Assembly: GCA_965200895.1 (NCBI GenBank)
Contig: CBDAVM010000002.1
Span: 496,001 to 560,000, forward strand
Direction: 5' to 3'
Source: WTFV01 sp965200895
GTDB lineage: Bacteria; Acidobacteriota; Vicinamibacteria; Vicinamibacterales; UBA8438
Length of the DNA stretch: 64,000 bases
Each line of letters begins with the position of its first letter. The stretch's first letter is position 1. Positions 25,765 through 38,566 of this stretch are shown piece by piece. The notes under the pieces were generated by a model that did not search any database, was not told the DNA's origin, and was given only the letters and a program-made list of their open reading frames with translations. The translations under genes were made by a program, and so were the position numbers.

Positions 25765-26420
25765 GTTGTTGAGCCTGCGTGCGGCCTCGTTGTCGCTGAT
25801 GGCGTAGGCTCGGGCGTCGAGTTGGTCGAAGGTCGTTTCGGGCTTCAGGTAGCGGTTGGGGCCGGGCAGGGACTTGAGCTTCTCGGAGGGGGTCATGATG
25901 TCGTTGTCGCGGTAGTACTTGCGCATCCGTCCGCGCGCATCGACGGCTTGTCTGGGGAAGAAGCAGGGGCGGTGGAAGTTCAGGTAGGGGGAGAGCACCT
26001 GCTGTGTGAAGGCGTTGACCATCCGGGCGCACTGGCCGGGGATGTGGCCGTGGCCCAGGGATTTGCGGATGACCGTGCCGTTCTTGCTCTCGACCATGGC
26101 GTTGTCGGTGCTGCGGCGCGGTCGCGACCTGGTGAACTCGTCGATGTGCAGCGCCTGGAGCAGGGCCGCGACCTCGCGGTTGACGTATTCCGAGCCGTTG
26201 TCGGTGTGGAAGCCGTGGAGGACGAACGGGAACGCTTGCAGCAGGGCTTCGAGGACCGGCGTCAGACAGGCCGCGTGGAGGTGCTCGACCGAACCGACGC
26301 ACTGGAACTGGGTGACCTTCGTCGACCCAGGTTCACGTGGTAGAGGCCCTTGATGTGGTCGAGGTCGCCCTGGTGGACCGAATCGACCCGCACCCACGCG
26401 ATGGCGGTGCCGTGCGCGGC
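25765..26420 (-). pseudogene. remnant of an integrase-core (DDE) transposase, frameshifted and 5' truncated
   Basis: On the minus strand the sequence first reads WVRVDSVHQGDLDHIKGLYH in one frame. After two +1 shifts near 26320-26335 (an extra G in each of 'ctgggtcgac' and 'gaaggtcacc') it continues as VTQFQCVGSVEHLHAACLTP in another. The catalytic core follows: GFHTDNGSEYVN (second Asp), FTRSRPRRSTDNAMVESKNG (Glu), then YLNFHRPCFFP, MTPSEKLKSLPG and an ending LSD-like AISDNEAARRLNNA. The N-terminal helix-turn-helix part and the first Asp region are absent or unreadable, and no terminal repeats were found. The remnant lies head-on against an ABC permease fragment and tail-on against a decapitated gene, so it marks an old rearrangement. 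Confidence 0.75.
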
Positions 26421-26467
26421 ACGACGGTCAGTCGGCCGATGGGGGTCTCGTGGCAGACGGTGGGCAG

Positions 26468-26872
26468 CATCGTCGCACACAGCGGACCTTCAACGTGGTG
26501 GTCGGCAGCGTGGCGGTGCTGTCGCTGCTCGTGGGCGGCATCGGCATCATGAACACGATGCTGACCTCGGTGCTCGAACGGACGCGGGAGATCGGCCTGC
26601 GGCGGGTGGTGGGCGCCACGGCGCGCGACATCGTCGTCCAGTTCCTCATCGAGAGCCTCATCATGACGGTGGCCGGCGGGGTGCTCGGCATCGTGGCGGG
26701 CGTCGCCACGGCGTACGCGATCACGGCGTACGCGGCGTGGCCCACGGCCGTGTCGTCGCTGGCGGTGGGACTGGCCGTCGCGGTGTCGGCGGCCGTCGGG
26801 CTGGCGTTCGGGATCCACCCGGCCGCGCAGGCGGCCCGGCTGCAGCCGGTCGACGCGGTCCGCTACGAGTGA
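26468..26872 (+). pseudogene. MacB/FtsX-type ABC transporter permease, C-terminal fragment
   Basis: About 134 codons ending at 26872. The sequence starts abruptly in the middle of a MacB-like permease at RRTQRTFNVVVGSVAVLSLL, followed by GGIGIMNTMLTSVLERTREI, GLRRVVGATARDIVVQFLIE, two more hydrophobic helices and the standard ending HPAAQAARLQPVDAVRYE. That is the last three of four membrane helices of an FtsX domain. The N-terminal helix, periplasmic domain and ATPase are missing; transposase-derived sequence begins directly upstream. An ATG at 26450 could start translation, but the product would be a non-functional stub. MacB-type exporters expel antibiotics, lipoproteins or peptides; no partner genes are in the window. 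Confidence 0.8.
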
Positions 26873-26926
26873 GGATCCCACCCCGCGCGCGCCACCGGGC
26901 GCGCTCGCCGCACCACGCACACCGGG

Positions 26927-26932
26927 TAGGAT
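26927..26932 (+). promoter_or_regulatory. candidate -10 (TAGGAT) seven bases before the nnr start
   Basis: TAGGAT at 26927-26932 is followed by seven bases and the ATG at 26940, which would put the transcription start at or next to the initiation codon. No -35 match or Shine-Dalgarno sequence is evident. The same TAGGAT-N7-ATG spacing occurs before the lipoprotein gene at 39142. Confidence 0.35.
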
Positions 26933-26939
26933 TCCCCCG

Positions 26940-28493
26940 ATGCGGGTGTTGACGTCGGCGCAGATGCGCGAAGCCGAGCGGCGCACGATCGAGGATCACG
27001 GTGTGTCGTCGCTGCTTCTCATGGAGCGCGCCGGCGAGGCCGTCGTCGCGGCCATCGCGTCGCATGTCGAGAGCCGTCCGGGGTCGGTGACGGTCCTGTG
27101 CGGGCGCGGGAACAACGGCGGCGACGGGTGGGTGGTCGCGCGCCTGCTGCGAGAGCGCGGATGGGACGTCCTCGCCGTCCTGTTCGGGTGCGCCGGCGAG
27201 GTGACCGGCGACGCGCGCGCGAACCTGGAACGGGCCCGACGGCTGCCGATCCCGCTCGTGGAGGTGGCGAGCGTCGGCGACTGGAGCCGCTGCCGGGCAC
27301 GGCTCGACACCGGCTGCGTCGTGGTGGACGCGTTGTTCGGGACGGGGTTGACACGCCCCCTGACGGGTCTGCTCGCCACGGTGGCGGGCGACGTCAACGC
27401 GGCGCGAGGTCCGGTCGTGGCGATAGACCTGCCGTCCGGCCTCCTGAGCGACCTGTCACGCCGGGACGCCCCCTGCGTCCGGGCGGCGCTGACCGTCACG
27501 TTCGGAGCCCCGAAGCTGCCCCTCGTCCTGCGCCCGGCTCCCGCCGGCCGGGTGATCGTGGCGGACATCGGCATTCCCGAGGTCGTCCTCGCGGATCCGG
27601 GCGTCCCTCGCATGGAGGTGCTCGCGGCCGGGGCGATTCGCTCGGCCGTGCCGGTGCGTCCGGCGGAGTCGCACAAGGGCGATTTCGGGCGCGTCCTGAT
27701 CGTGGCGGGATCGCGCGGCAGGACAGGGGCGGCGAGGCTGGCCGGGCTCGGCGCGCTGCGGGCGGGAGCTGGCCTGGTGACGGTTGCCACGCCGGCGTCC
27801 TGCCAGGACGTGGTGGCCTGCGAGCCGGAGTACATGACCCTGGGCCTGCCGGACCGGGAAGGTGTCGCTACCGGCGACGGTCTCGGCGCGCTGCTGGGGG
27901 GGGCGTGGGACGTGGTGGCGGCCGGGCCGGGACTGGGCATCGGCGCCGGATGCCGGACCATCGTGCACGCGCTGCTCGACCGTCCCGATCGCGGGCCGCT
28001 CGTGCTCGACGCCGACGCGTTGACCGCGTGCGCGGCGGCGCCGGACCGGCTGCGCGGGCGCGCGGATGCGCCCGTGGTGATCACGCCGCATCCGGGCGAG
28101 ATGGCGCGGTTGTCGGGCACGACGGTCGCCGAGGTGCAGCGCGACCGGGTCGGCGCGGCGCACGGGTTCGCGATCGACCACGGCGTTCACGTGGTGCTCA
28201 AGGGCGCCCGGACGGTCATCGCCGCCCCGGACGGCGCTGTGCGCATCAACACCACCGGCAACCCGGGGATGGCCAAGGGCGGCAGCGGCGACGTGCTGAC
28301 GGGCGTCGTCGCGGCGTGGCTGGGCCAGGTGCAGCACGTGGAAACGGCGGTTGCGCTGGCCGTCCATCTCCATGGTCTCGCCGGCGACCTGGCGGCGCGA
28401 CGGATGGGGGAGACCGGGCTGCTGGCGCGCGACATCGCACGCTGGCTGGGGCCGGCGGTCGCGGAACTGACCGGTCGGAGCGACAGCCGGTGA
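26940..28493 (+). CDS. nnr: bifunctional NAD(P)H-hydrate epimerase / ADP-dependent dehydratase
   Basis: 517 residues, the normal size for the fused enzyme. The N-terminal half is the YjeF_N epimerase (AEXXXIEDHGVSSLLLMERAG-like start, then CGRGNNGGDGWVVARLL near residues 57-73). The C-terminal half is the ribokinase-like carbohydrate-kinase dehydratase: SHKGDFGRVLIVAGSRG, HPGEMARL, VVLKGARTVIAAPDG and the signature NPGMAKGGSGDVLTG. Together they repair hydrated NADH/NADPH (NADHX, NADPHX) in the cytosol. No ribosome site is evident. The gene overlaps the tsaE start by four bases (GTGA), so the two are translationally coupled, as is common for nnr-tsaE pairs. Confidence 0.93.
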   Translation: MRVLTSAQMREAERRTIEDHGVSSLLLMERAGEAVVAAIASHVESRPGSVTVLCGRGNNGGDGWVVARLLRERGWDVLAVLFGCAGEVTGDARANLERARRLPIPLVEVASVGDWSRCRARLDTGCVVVDALFGTGLTRPLTGLLATVAGDVNAARGPVVAIDLPSGLLSDLSRRDAPCVRAALTVTFGAPKLPLVLRPAPAGRVIVADIGIPEVVLADPGVPRMEVLAAGAIRSAVPVRPAESHKGDFGRVLIVAGSRGRTGAARLAGLGALRAGAGLVTVATPASCQDVVACEPEYMTLGLPDREGVATGDGLGALLGGAWDVVAAGPGLGIGAGCRTIVHALLDRPDRGPLVLDADALTACAAAPDRLRGRADAPVVITPHPGEMARLSGTTVAEVQRDRVGAAHGFAIDHGVHVVLKGARTVIAAPDGAVRINTTGNPGMAKGGSGDVLTGVVAAWLGQVQHVETAVALAVHLHGLAGDLAARRMGETGLLARDIARWLGPAVAELTGRSDSR

Positions 28494-28921
28494 AGACGAC
28501 ACACATCAGCCGTTCCGAGGCCGACACGATGCGGATCGCTCGCGAGCTCGCCGGGACCCTGGATGCGCCGGCCGTGGTGCTCCTCCATGGCGAGCTCGGG
28601 GCAGGGAAGACCGCCTTCGTGCGGGGACTGGTCGAAGGCGCCGGCGGCTCCCCCGAGGACGTCAGCAGCCCGACGTTCGTGCTGATGCAGGAGTATTCGG
28701 GTCGCCGACTCGTCCATCACGTCGACCTGTACCGCCTGTCCGGCGACGAGGTCCGCGATCTCGAACCGCTGTTCGACGAGATGCTGGCCGGCAACGCCAT
28801 CGTCGCCATCGAGTGGGCGGACCGCCTGCCGAGTCCCCCGAGTCCGGCCGTGCGCGTGCGTATCGCGGACCGGGGCGGAGACGAGCGCGCCATCACGGTC
28901 GGGCGGGCGGCGCCCGCCTGA
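28490..28921 (+). CDS. tsaE: tRNA threonylcarbamoyladenosine synthesis ATPase TsaE
   Basis: 143 residues, starting at the GTG at 28490 that overlaps the nnr stop codon. The Walker A loop is HGELGAGKTAFVRGL (residues about 33-47), followed by the family motifs SSPTFVLMQEY, LVHHVDLYRL and IVAIEWADRL. TsaE is the small P-loop ATPase that works with TsaB and TsaD to make the universal t6A37 modification of ANN-decoding tRNAs. The size is standard (about 150). It is convergent with guaB, with only four bases between the two stops. Confidence 0.93.
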   Translation: MKTTHISRSEADTMRIARELAGTLDAPAVVLLHGELGAGKTAFVRGLVEGAGGSPEDVSSPTFVLMQEYSGRRLVHHVDLYRLSGDEVRDLEPLFDEMLAGNAIVAIEWADRLPSPPSPAVRVRIADRGGDERAITVGRAAPA

Positions 28922-28925
28922 CTCG

Positions 28926-30452
<1,527 letters not shown>

Positions 30453-30467
30453 GGTGCAACCACCGGG

Positions 30468-33371
<2,904 letters not shown>

Positions 33372-33385
33372 GATGCCGACGCCGC

Positions 33386-34276
33386 CTAGTTCGCGGACAG
33401 CGTGTCGGCAGGGCTGATCAGTCGCAAGGGGTTGATGGTGCGCCCGTTCACCCAGATTTCGTAGTGAACGTGATTGCCGGTCGCGCGGCCTGTCGCTCCC
33501 GCGTACCCGATCAGGTCGCCGCGCTGCACCGTGTCGCCCGGCTCGACGGCGAACGTCGAGAGGTGGCCGAAGCGCGTGAGCAGTCCGAAACCGTGGCTGA
33601 TTTCGACCAGGTTGCCGTAGGCGCCGTTGCGCTTCGCCTCCATCACGAGGCCCGCGGCGGTCGCGTGGACCGGCTCACCGGGTCGCGTGGAGATGTCTAT
33701 CGCCGGGTGATGGTCACGGCGTCCGGTGAAGGGGTCGCGGCGATAGCCATATCCTGCCGATACCCAGCCGTCCACCGGCCACAGGGTAGGGAGCGCCTCG
33801 GCGAATGCCTCGCGCAGCGCGACGCCTTGCCGCACGACCTGCAACTCCCGGTTGAGCGAATCCAGCAGGTGGCGGAGAATGCCGAACGTCTGGCCGGCAA
33901 TCGGAACCGAGGCGTCCGGGCGCAGTGAGGCGGCCAGCGTCGCCGGCAGGCGTTCGACCGACGCCCGCAGCCGCGCCGCGTCCAGCGGCGTGCGCGCCGC
34001 CAGGTCGTCGATGATCGCCTGGAGCGAAGCGATGTTGCCGATCAGGTCCGACGCGACGGCGCGGTACCCCGAGTTCTCGATCTCGAGGCGGGCGTTGTTC
34101 AACCGCAGGCGCAGCATCTCCGCGTGGGTCCCCCGGCCTGCGTGGAGGATCCAGCCGAGAGGAACGCCGACGGCGATGGTCACGATGAGCACGGCGAGCC
34201 CGACCGATACCGTGAAGCGATGGAGTGTGCCGGTTGCACGGTCGGCGACGATGAAAGCGTAACGCCGTCGAATCAT
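33386..34276 (-). CDS. M23 (LytM) family metallopeptidase, membrane anchored
   Basis: 296 residues. One N-terminal transmembrane helix (about residues 22-45) is followed by a helical, probably coiled-coil, stalk (LRLNNARLEIENSGYRAVAS) and a LytM endopeptidase domain from about residue 165. Zinc and catalytic residues are visible: the His and Asp in RRDHHPAIDIS, HGFGLLTRFGHLS, and HVHYEIWVNG. All are intact, so it should cut peptidoglycan cross-bridges in the periplasm. It sits between comM and secA on the same strand. A cell-division or envelope-growth role is inferred from the architecture (EnvC/NlpD-like or pilus-associated M23 proteins look similar). Confidence 0.9.
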   Translation of the reverse strand: MIRRRYAFIVADRATGTLHRFTVSVGLAVLIVTIAVGVPLGWILHAGRGTHAEMLRLRLNNARLEIENSGYRAVASDLIGNIASLQAIIDDLAARTPLDAARLRASVERLPATLAASLRPDASVPIAGQTFGILRHLLDSLNRELQVVRQGVALREAFAEALPTLWPVDGWVSAGYGYRRDPFTGRRDHHPAIDISTRPGEPVHATAAGLVMEAKRNGAYGNLVEISHGFGLLTRFGHLSTFAVEPGDTVQRGDLIGYAGATGRATGNHVHYEIWVNGRTINPLRLISPADTLSAN

Positions 34277-34369
34277 GAAGGAAAATGCTCCCTGACTGAC
34301 CCCGAAGGAAGGCGCGGCAAGCCCTCGTGCAGCCTGCCCGGTCCCTGGGATGATCCGTGCCGGATACGC

Positions 34370-35878
34370 CTAGTGTAACACGCGGTACTGGATCGCTTCT
34401 GCAACATCCGATCTCCGGATCGCGGGGGAGTCGTCCAGATCGGCGATGGTGCGCGCCACGCGGCGGATGCGGTCGAACCCGCGTGCGGTGAGTCCCAGAC
34501 GCTGCATCGCCCCCTCGATCAGGGCCAGACTCGGGGTGTCGAGCCGGCCATGGTCCCTGAGCCCCGGTCCTGCGAGATCCGCGTTCGTGCGGAACGCCTC
34601 ACCGCGGTAGCGGGCATCCTGATGCTCCCGGGCGCGGCGAACCCGTTGGCGAACGGTCGCCGAATCCTCGGCGGGGGTATCGTCGGCCAGGAGCCGGAAC
34701 GGGACACGTTCGACCCGGACCGTCAGATCGATCCGGTCGCGCAGGGGACCGGACAACCGGTCGTGGTACCGATCGATGTCCGCCCGACTGCAGCGGCAAC
34801 GGTCGGACGACTCGCCCGCATACCCGCACGCACAGGGGTTCATGGCCCCGACGAGCAGGAATCGCGACGGGAACGTAACGGTGCGCAGAGCGCGCGCAAT
34901 CCGGACCACCCCGTCCTCGAGCGGCTCCCGCAGCGCTTCGAGCGCACGACGATCGAACTCCACGATCTCGTCCAGAAAGAGGACGCCGTTGTGAGCCAGG
35001 CTGACCTCTCCGGGCCGCGGATCGCGCCCGCCGCCGATGAGCGCCACGTCCGAAGCGCTGTGGTGCGGCGCCCGAAAGGGACGGTGAACCAGCAGTCCGG
35101 CGGCCGGATCGAGCAGCCCGGCCACGGAATGGATGGCCGTCGACGCGACCGCCTCGTCGAAGCTCGGCGTCGGCAGGATGCCGGGCAGGCGCCGCGCAAG
35201 CAGGGTCTTGCCGGCGCCGGGAGGTCCGACCAGCAACAGGTTGTGTCGTCCGGCGGCGGCGATCTCGATCGCCCGCCGCGCGTTGTGCTGGCCCCGAACA
35301 TCGACCAGATCGCGCACCGCCCGCACCGTGTCCGACCCGGTTTCGACGCGCGCGGGCACCACAGGCGGTGCTCCGTTGTTCAGGTCCGCAACGATCTGCG
35401 CCAGCGAGGCTGCGGGGTGCAGGCCGACCCGCTCGACGATGCTCCCTTCCTCCTGATTGGCGGCCGGCAGTACCAGCCGCTGACCGTGACCGGCGGCGAG
35501 CAGCGCGACCGGCAATGCCCCGCGTATCGGCTGCACCCGCCCATCGAGCGAGAGCGCGCCGACCACGAGCAGATTCTCGAACCGCTCGGGTGGCAGGACC
35601 CCGACGGCGGCCAGCAATCCCAGCGCAATCGGCAGATCGTACGACGCTCCACTCTTGCGCACGTCGGCCGGCGCGAGGTTCACGGTGATTCGCCCTTCGG
35701 GGAACCGGAAGCCGGAATGCTGTATGGCGCTGCGGACCCGGTCGCGGCTCTCCCGCACCGTCGAATCGGGAAGGCCGACGACAGCGAAGGCCGGGAGACC
35801 GCCCGACACGTCGATTTCGACGTCGACAAGCAGGGCCTCCACTCCGATGATTGACGCCGACTGCAGCTTCCCGAGCAC
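34370..35878 (-). CDS. comM: YifB/ComM-family Mg-chelatase-like AAA ATPase
   Basis: 502 residues from a GTG at 35878. The N-terminal ChlI-like domain (VDVEIDVSGGLPAFAVVGLP, RITVNLAPADVRKSGASYDL) is followed by the AAA module with Walker A VGPPGAGKTLLARRLPGILP and Walker B GVLFLDEIVEF. After it come a zinc-knuckle-like CACGYAGESSDRCRC and the C-terminal lid (QRLGLTARGFDRIRRVARTI). ComM is a hexameric helicase that promotes branch migration during natural transformation and recombination. Length and all motifs are standard. It is the first gene of the run leading to secA and guaB, and is divergent from the glycosyltransferase gene. Confidence 0.93.
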   Translation of the reverse strand: MLGKLQSASIIGVEALLVDVEIDVSGGLPAFAVVGLPDSTVRESRDRVRSAIQHSGFRFPEGRITVNLAPADVRKSGASYDLPIALGLLAAVGVLPPERFENLLVVGALSLDGRVQPIRGALPVALLAAGHGQRLVLPAANQEEGSIVERVGLHPAASLAQIVADLNNGAPPVVPARVETGSDTVRAVRDLVDVRGQHNARRAIEIAAAGRHNLLLVGPPGAGKTLLARRLPGILPTPSFDEAVASTAIHSVAGLLDPAAGLLVHRPFRAPHHSASDVALIGGGRDPRPGEVSLAHNGVLFLDEIVEFDRRALEALREPLEDGVVRIARALRTVTFPSRFLLVGAMNPCACGYAGESSDRCRCSRADIDRYHDRLSGPLRDRIDLTVRVERVPFRLLADDTPAEDSATVRQRVRRAREHQDARYRGEAFRTNADLAGPGLRDHGRLDTPSLALIEGAMQRLGLTARGFDRIRRVARTIADLDDSPAIRRSDVAEAIQYRVLH

Positions 35879-36014
35879 GCGAGCATACGCTCAAGCAAAC
35901 CGCGTTCCAGCCCGGCTCACCGTCCTGACCTGCGCTGTTCGCCGCCTCGTTGCGGTTTCTGAACTCCCGCCGACGTGACCTGATGTCGAAATCTGCGGGC
36001 GTCAACCCATCGGA

Positions 36015-36020
36015 TATGAT
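36015..36020 (+). promoter_or_regulatory. candidate -10 element (TATGAT) before the glycosyltransferase gene
   Basis: TATGAT at 36015-36020 in the comM/glycosyltransferase divergent region. The expected start site (about 36027) leaves roughly a 14-base leader before the ATG at 36041. The -35 region (TCTGCG) is poor. Confidence 0.35.
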
Positions 36021-36040
36021 CCTTGCGCGGCAGCCGCGGC

Positions 36041-36727
36041 ATGCAGCTCTCCATCATCATTCCGGTCTTCAACGAGCGCGCCACCGTCCTCACCGTGCTC
36101 GACCGGGTCGAGGCCACCGGAATCGATGCCGAGATCATCGTGGTCGACGACGGGTCGACCGACGGCACGCGCGAACTGCTCGCGGAACGTGCCGGCAGGT
36201 CCGCAGGTCGGATCAGGCTGGTGGCGCATGCGGCCAATCGAGGCAAGGGGGCCGCGCTGGCCACTGGTGTCGCCGAAGCGACCGGCGAGTACGTCATCGT
36301 CCAGGATGCGGACCTGGAGTATGACCCCGCCGACCATGCCGCGCTTCTGGCGGTGGTGGAGAACCGTAGGGCCGCCGCCGTCTACGGTTCCCGCTTCCGT
36401 ATCCCGCGGCAGAAGATGTCCGTGCGGCACGTGATCGGAAACCGGCTGCTCACCGGCCTGACCAACCTGCTGTATGGATCGGCCCTCACCGACATGGAGA
36501 CGTGCTACAAGCTGATCCGCAGGAACCTGCTCCAGGAACTCCGCATTTCCTGCAAGCGCTTCGATGTCGAGCCGGAGATCACCGCCAAGCTGCTGAAGAG
36601 AGGCGTCACGATTCACGAGGTGCCGATCAGCTACAACGGACGCAGCTTCGCCGAAGGCAAGAAGATCTCATGGGTCGACTTCCTGTCGGCGGTATGGACG
36701 CTGTTACGGCTGCGCCTTGCCGGTTGA
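36041..36727 (+). CDS. family 2 glycosyltransferase (dolichol-phosphate mannosyltransferase-like)
   Basis: 228 residues from the ATG at 36041; a TTG at 36023 in frame is less likely. The GT-A fold motifs are LSIIIPVFNERATVLTVLDR at the start, IIVVDDGSTDGT, ANRGKGAALATGVAEATGEY and the metal-binding VQDADLEYDPAD. The MEtCYKLIRR stretch and the VPISYNGRSFAEGKKISW C-terminus are typical of polyprenyl-phosphate hexose synthases (DPM1/ArnC group). It probably transfers a sugar from a nucleotide sugar to a lipid carrier at the inner face of the membrane. No C-terminal membrane helices are present. Its 3' end overlaps the convergent aldehyde dehydrogenase gene by 24 bp. Confidence 0.9.
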   Translation: MQLSIIIPVFNERATVLTVLDRVEATGIDAEIIVVDDGSTDGTRELLAERAGRSAGRIRLVAHAANRGKGAALATGVAEATGEYVIVQDADLEYDPADHAALLAVVENRRAAAVYGSRFRIPRQKMSVRHVIGNRLLTGLTNLLYGSALTDMETCYKLIRRNLLQELRISCKRFDVEPEITAKLLKRGVTIHEVPISYNGRSFAEGKKISWVDFLSAVWTLLRLRLAG

Positions 36728-38446
36728 GGTGTACGGCCCGGTGCCCGAGAAGACGCCGTGCTGCTCCGCGAGGTCGCGCGCCGCGGGCGTGATGATCGTA
36801 CGTTCCCCGATCACGATCGGCCGGGAGTCACGGATGGCGCTGCGGACATCCTGCTCGCAGACGAACGGAACCGGGGTCACGGCGCCGGAAGGCGGCTGCC
36901 GCGGCTCCGCTTCCCGAGACGACGCGTCCGGCGCCGTCCTGCGGGGATCGTCCAGGAGTCCCGCGACGCGATCGGCCACCAGACGCGCATCGAGTCCGGC
37001 CCGACGCCGTTCCGTGCCGCTCGTGGAGTCGTCCCGGTCGTCTGGCGCCGGTTCAACGAGAGCTGCGGCGGCCTGCGACGCGGAGCGTGTCTCGTAGGCC
37101 AGACGCTTGATGTTGAGCAGTTGCCGCGGCGAGATGTTGTCCGAGGTGACGTTGCCCCCGTAGCCGCCGCAGCCCAGGGTCATCGACGGGTCGAGTCCCG
37201 TCGTCATGCCGATGGAGCCGAGCGTGGCCGGCGTGTTGACGACGACGCGGAATGCGGGCTTGCGGAGAGCGAACTCGAGGATGACCGACTCGTCGCGGGA
37301 GTGGACCGCCATGGTATGGCCCAGGCCGCCGTATCTCAGGATCTGCCGGCATCGCTCGCAGCCTTCCCGCCAGTCCTCCACCACGTAGTACGAAAGCACC
37401 GGACACAGCTTCTCGATGGAGAGCGGATGATCCCGGCCGACGCCATCGAGCGGAGCGATGAGGGCCCGTGTCCCGTCGGGGACCCGGAGCCCGGCCCGCT
37501 CCGCGATGTCCGCGGCGCTGCGGCCCACCAGCTCCGGATGCGGCAGCCGCCCGGGGGTGATCAGCACCCTGGAGAGCGCGTCGGCGTCGTGGCGGTTCAG
37601 AAAATGACCTCCCCGCGCTTCGAACTCGCGACGGACCTCCTCGGCGACAGCCGTGTCCACGACCACGGAGTTCTCCGAGGAACACAGCAGACCGTTGTCG
37701 AAGGTCTTGCCCGTGAGCACGTCACGCACCGCCTTGGCGACATCGGCGGAACGCTCGATGTATGCCGGCGCATTGCCCGGGCCCACGCCGTAGGCCGGCT
37801 TGCCGGCCGAATAGGCCGCGCGGACCAGGCCCATGCCCCCCGTCGCCAGAATCACCGCGACCCGCGGGTGACGCATCAGCTCCTGCGTGCCCGCGATGGT
37901 CACCGAGCGCATGCAGGCGATGGCGCCCGCCGGCGCGCCGGCGGCCCGCGCCGCCTCCTCCAGCAGTCGGACGGTCCGGGCGATGCAGTCGACCGCCGCC
38001 GGATGCGGACTGAGCACGATCGCGCAACGCGCCTTCATCGCGATCAGCAGCTTGTAGATCGCGGTCGATGTCGGATTGGTCGACGGCGCAATCGCCGCGA
38101 CCACGCCGAACGGCTCGGCAATCTCCACGATCCGCCGATCGTGGAGATGACGCAACACGCCGACCGTCTTCATGGGCCGGATGAACTCGTACACGGTGCG
38201 GGCGGCAAAGAGGTTCTTGCGGACCTTGTCCGCACGCACACCGAATCCGGTCTCGGCCACGGCGGCGGCGGCGAGAGCCTCGGCGTGCTTCGCGGCTGTC
38301 TCCGCCATGCTCGCGACGATCCGGTCGATCCGTTCCTGACCGAGTTCGGCCAGAGCGGCCTGGGCGTCGTGAGCCCGCGCGGCGAGGCTGCGCGCCTCCT
38401 CGGTGGAACGCCGATCCGGGTCGGACAGCGAATCGAGAGCAGGCAT
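36704..38446 (-). CDS. CoA-acylating aldehyde dehydrogenase (EutE/PduP type) with C-terminal extension, microcompartment associated
   Basis: 580 residues. Residues 1-455 are an acylating aldehyde dehydrogenase: FGVVAAIAPSTNPTSTAIYK, GVGPGNAPAYIERSADV, the catalytic Cys255 in DNGLLCSSENS, and GCGGYGGNVTSDNISPRQLL. It should convert a short aldehyde plus CoA and NAD+ to acyl-CoA. EutE and PduP are about 460-470 residues, so some 120 are extra. The extension is Pro/Ala/Asp-rich and low in complexity, interrupted by an amphipathic helix at 484-498 (GLDARLVADRVAGLL) that resembles an encapsulation peptide. It ends with a folded-looking module at about 525-563 (EQDVRSAIRDSRPIVIGERT, then ITPAARDLAEQHGVF). 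The adjacent shell-protein gene supports encapsulation. No Shine-Dalgarno is visible. The substrate aldehyde is unknown. Confidence 0.87.
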   Translation of the reverse strand: MPALDSLSDPDRRSTEEARSLAARAHDAQAALAELGQERIDRIVASMAETAAKHAEALAAAAVAETGFGVRADKVRKNLFAARTVYEFIRPMKTVGVLRHLHDRRIVEIAEPFGVVAAIAPSTNPTSTAIYKLLIAMKARCAIVLSPHPAAVDCIARTVRLLEEAARAAGAPAGAIACMRSVTIAGTQELMRHPRVAVILATGGMGLVRAAYSAGKPAYGVGPGNAPAYIERSADVAKAVRDVLTGKTFDNGLLCSSENSVVVDTAVAEEVRREFEARGGHFLNRHDADALSRVLITPGRLPHPELVGRSAADIAERAGLRVPDGTRALIAPLDGVGRDHPLSIEKLCPVLSYYVVEDWREGCERCRQILRYGGLGHTMAVHSRDESVILEFALRKPAFRVVVNTPATLGSIGMTTGLDPSMTLGCGGYGGNVTSDNISPRQLLNIKRLAYETRSASQAAAALVEPAPDDRDDSTSGTERRRAGLDARLVADRVAGLLDDPRRTAPDASSREAEPRQPPSGAVTPVPFVCEQDVRSAIRDSRPIVIGERTIITPAARDLAEQHGVFSGTGPYTSTGKAQP

Positions 38447-38566
38447 GGAGGAGAGCGTCAGTCACGTCGCCGCGCCGCCGAGGGCCCGGGAAGCGGCCCG
38501 CCCGAAATCGTCGCCGCCGGGCCTCGCTTCCCGCCCGCCAGGCAGCAACAGGAGCCTGCACTGTTT

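Noticed and set aside
25694..26397. A continuous 472-codon minus-strand frame (24979-26397) as one transposase protein
   Set aside because: Only the 5' part is transposase. After 25765 it continues out of frame through the neighbouring exported-protein gene, so the single long frame is accidental.
36704..36727. The 24-bp overlap of the glycosyltransferase and aldehyde dehydrogenase 3' ends as a regulatory antisense element
   Set aside because: Short convergent overlaps are common in compact genomes and no terminator or other signal supports a regulatory role.
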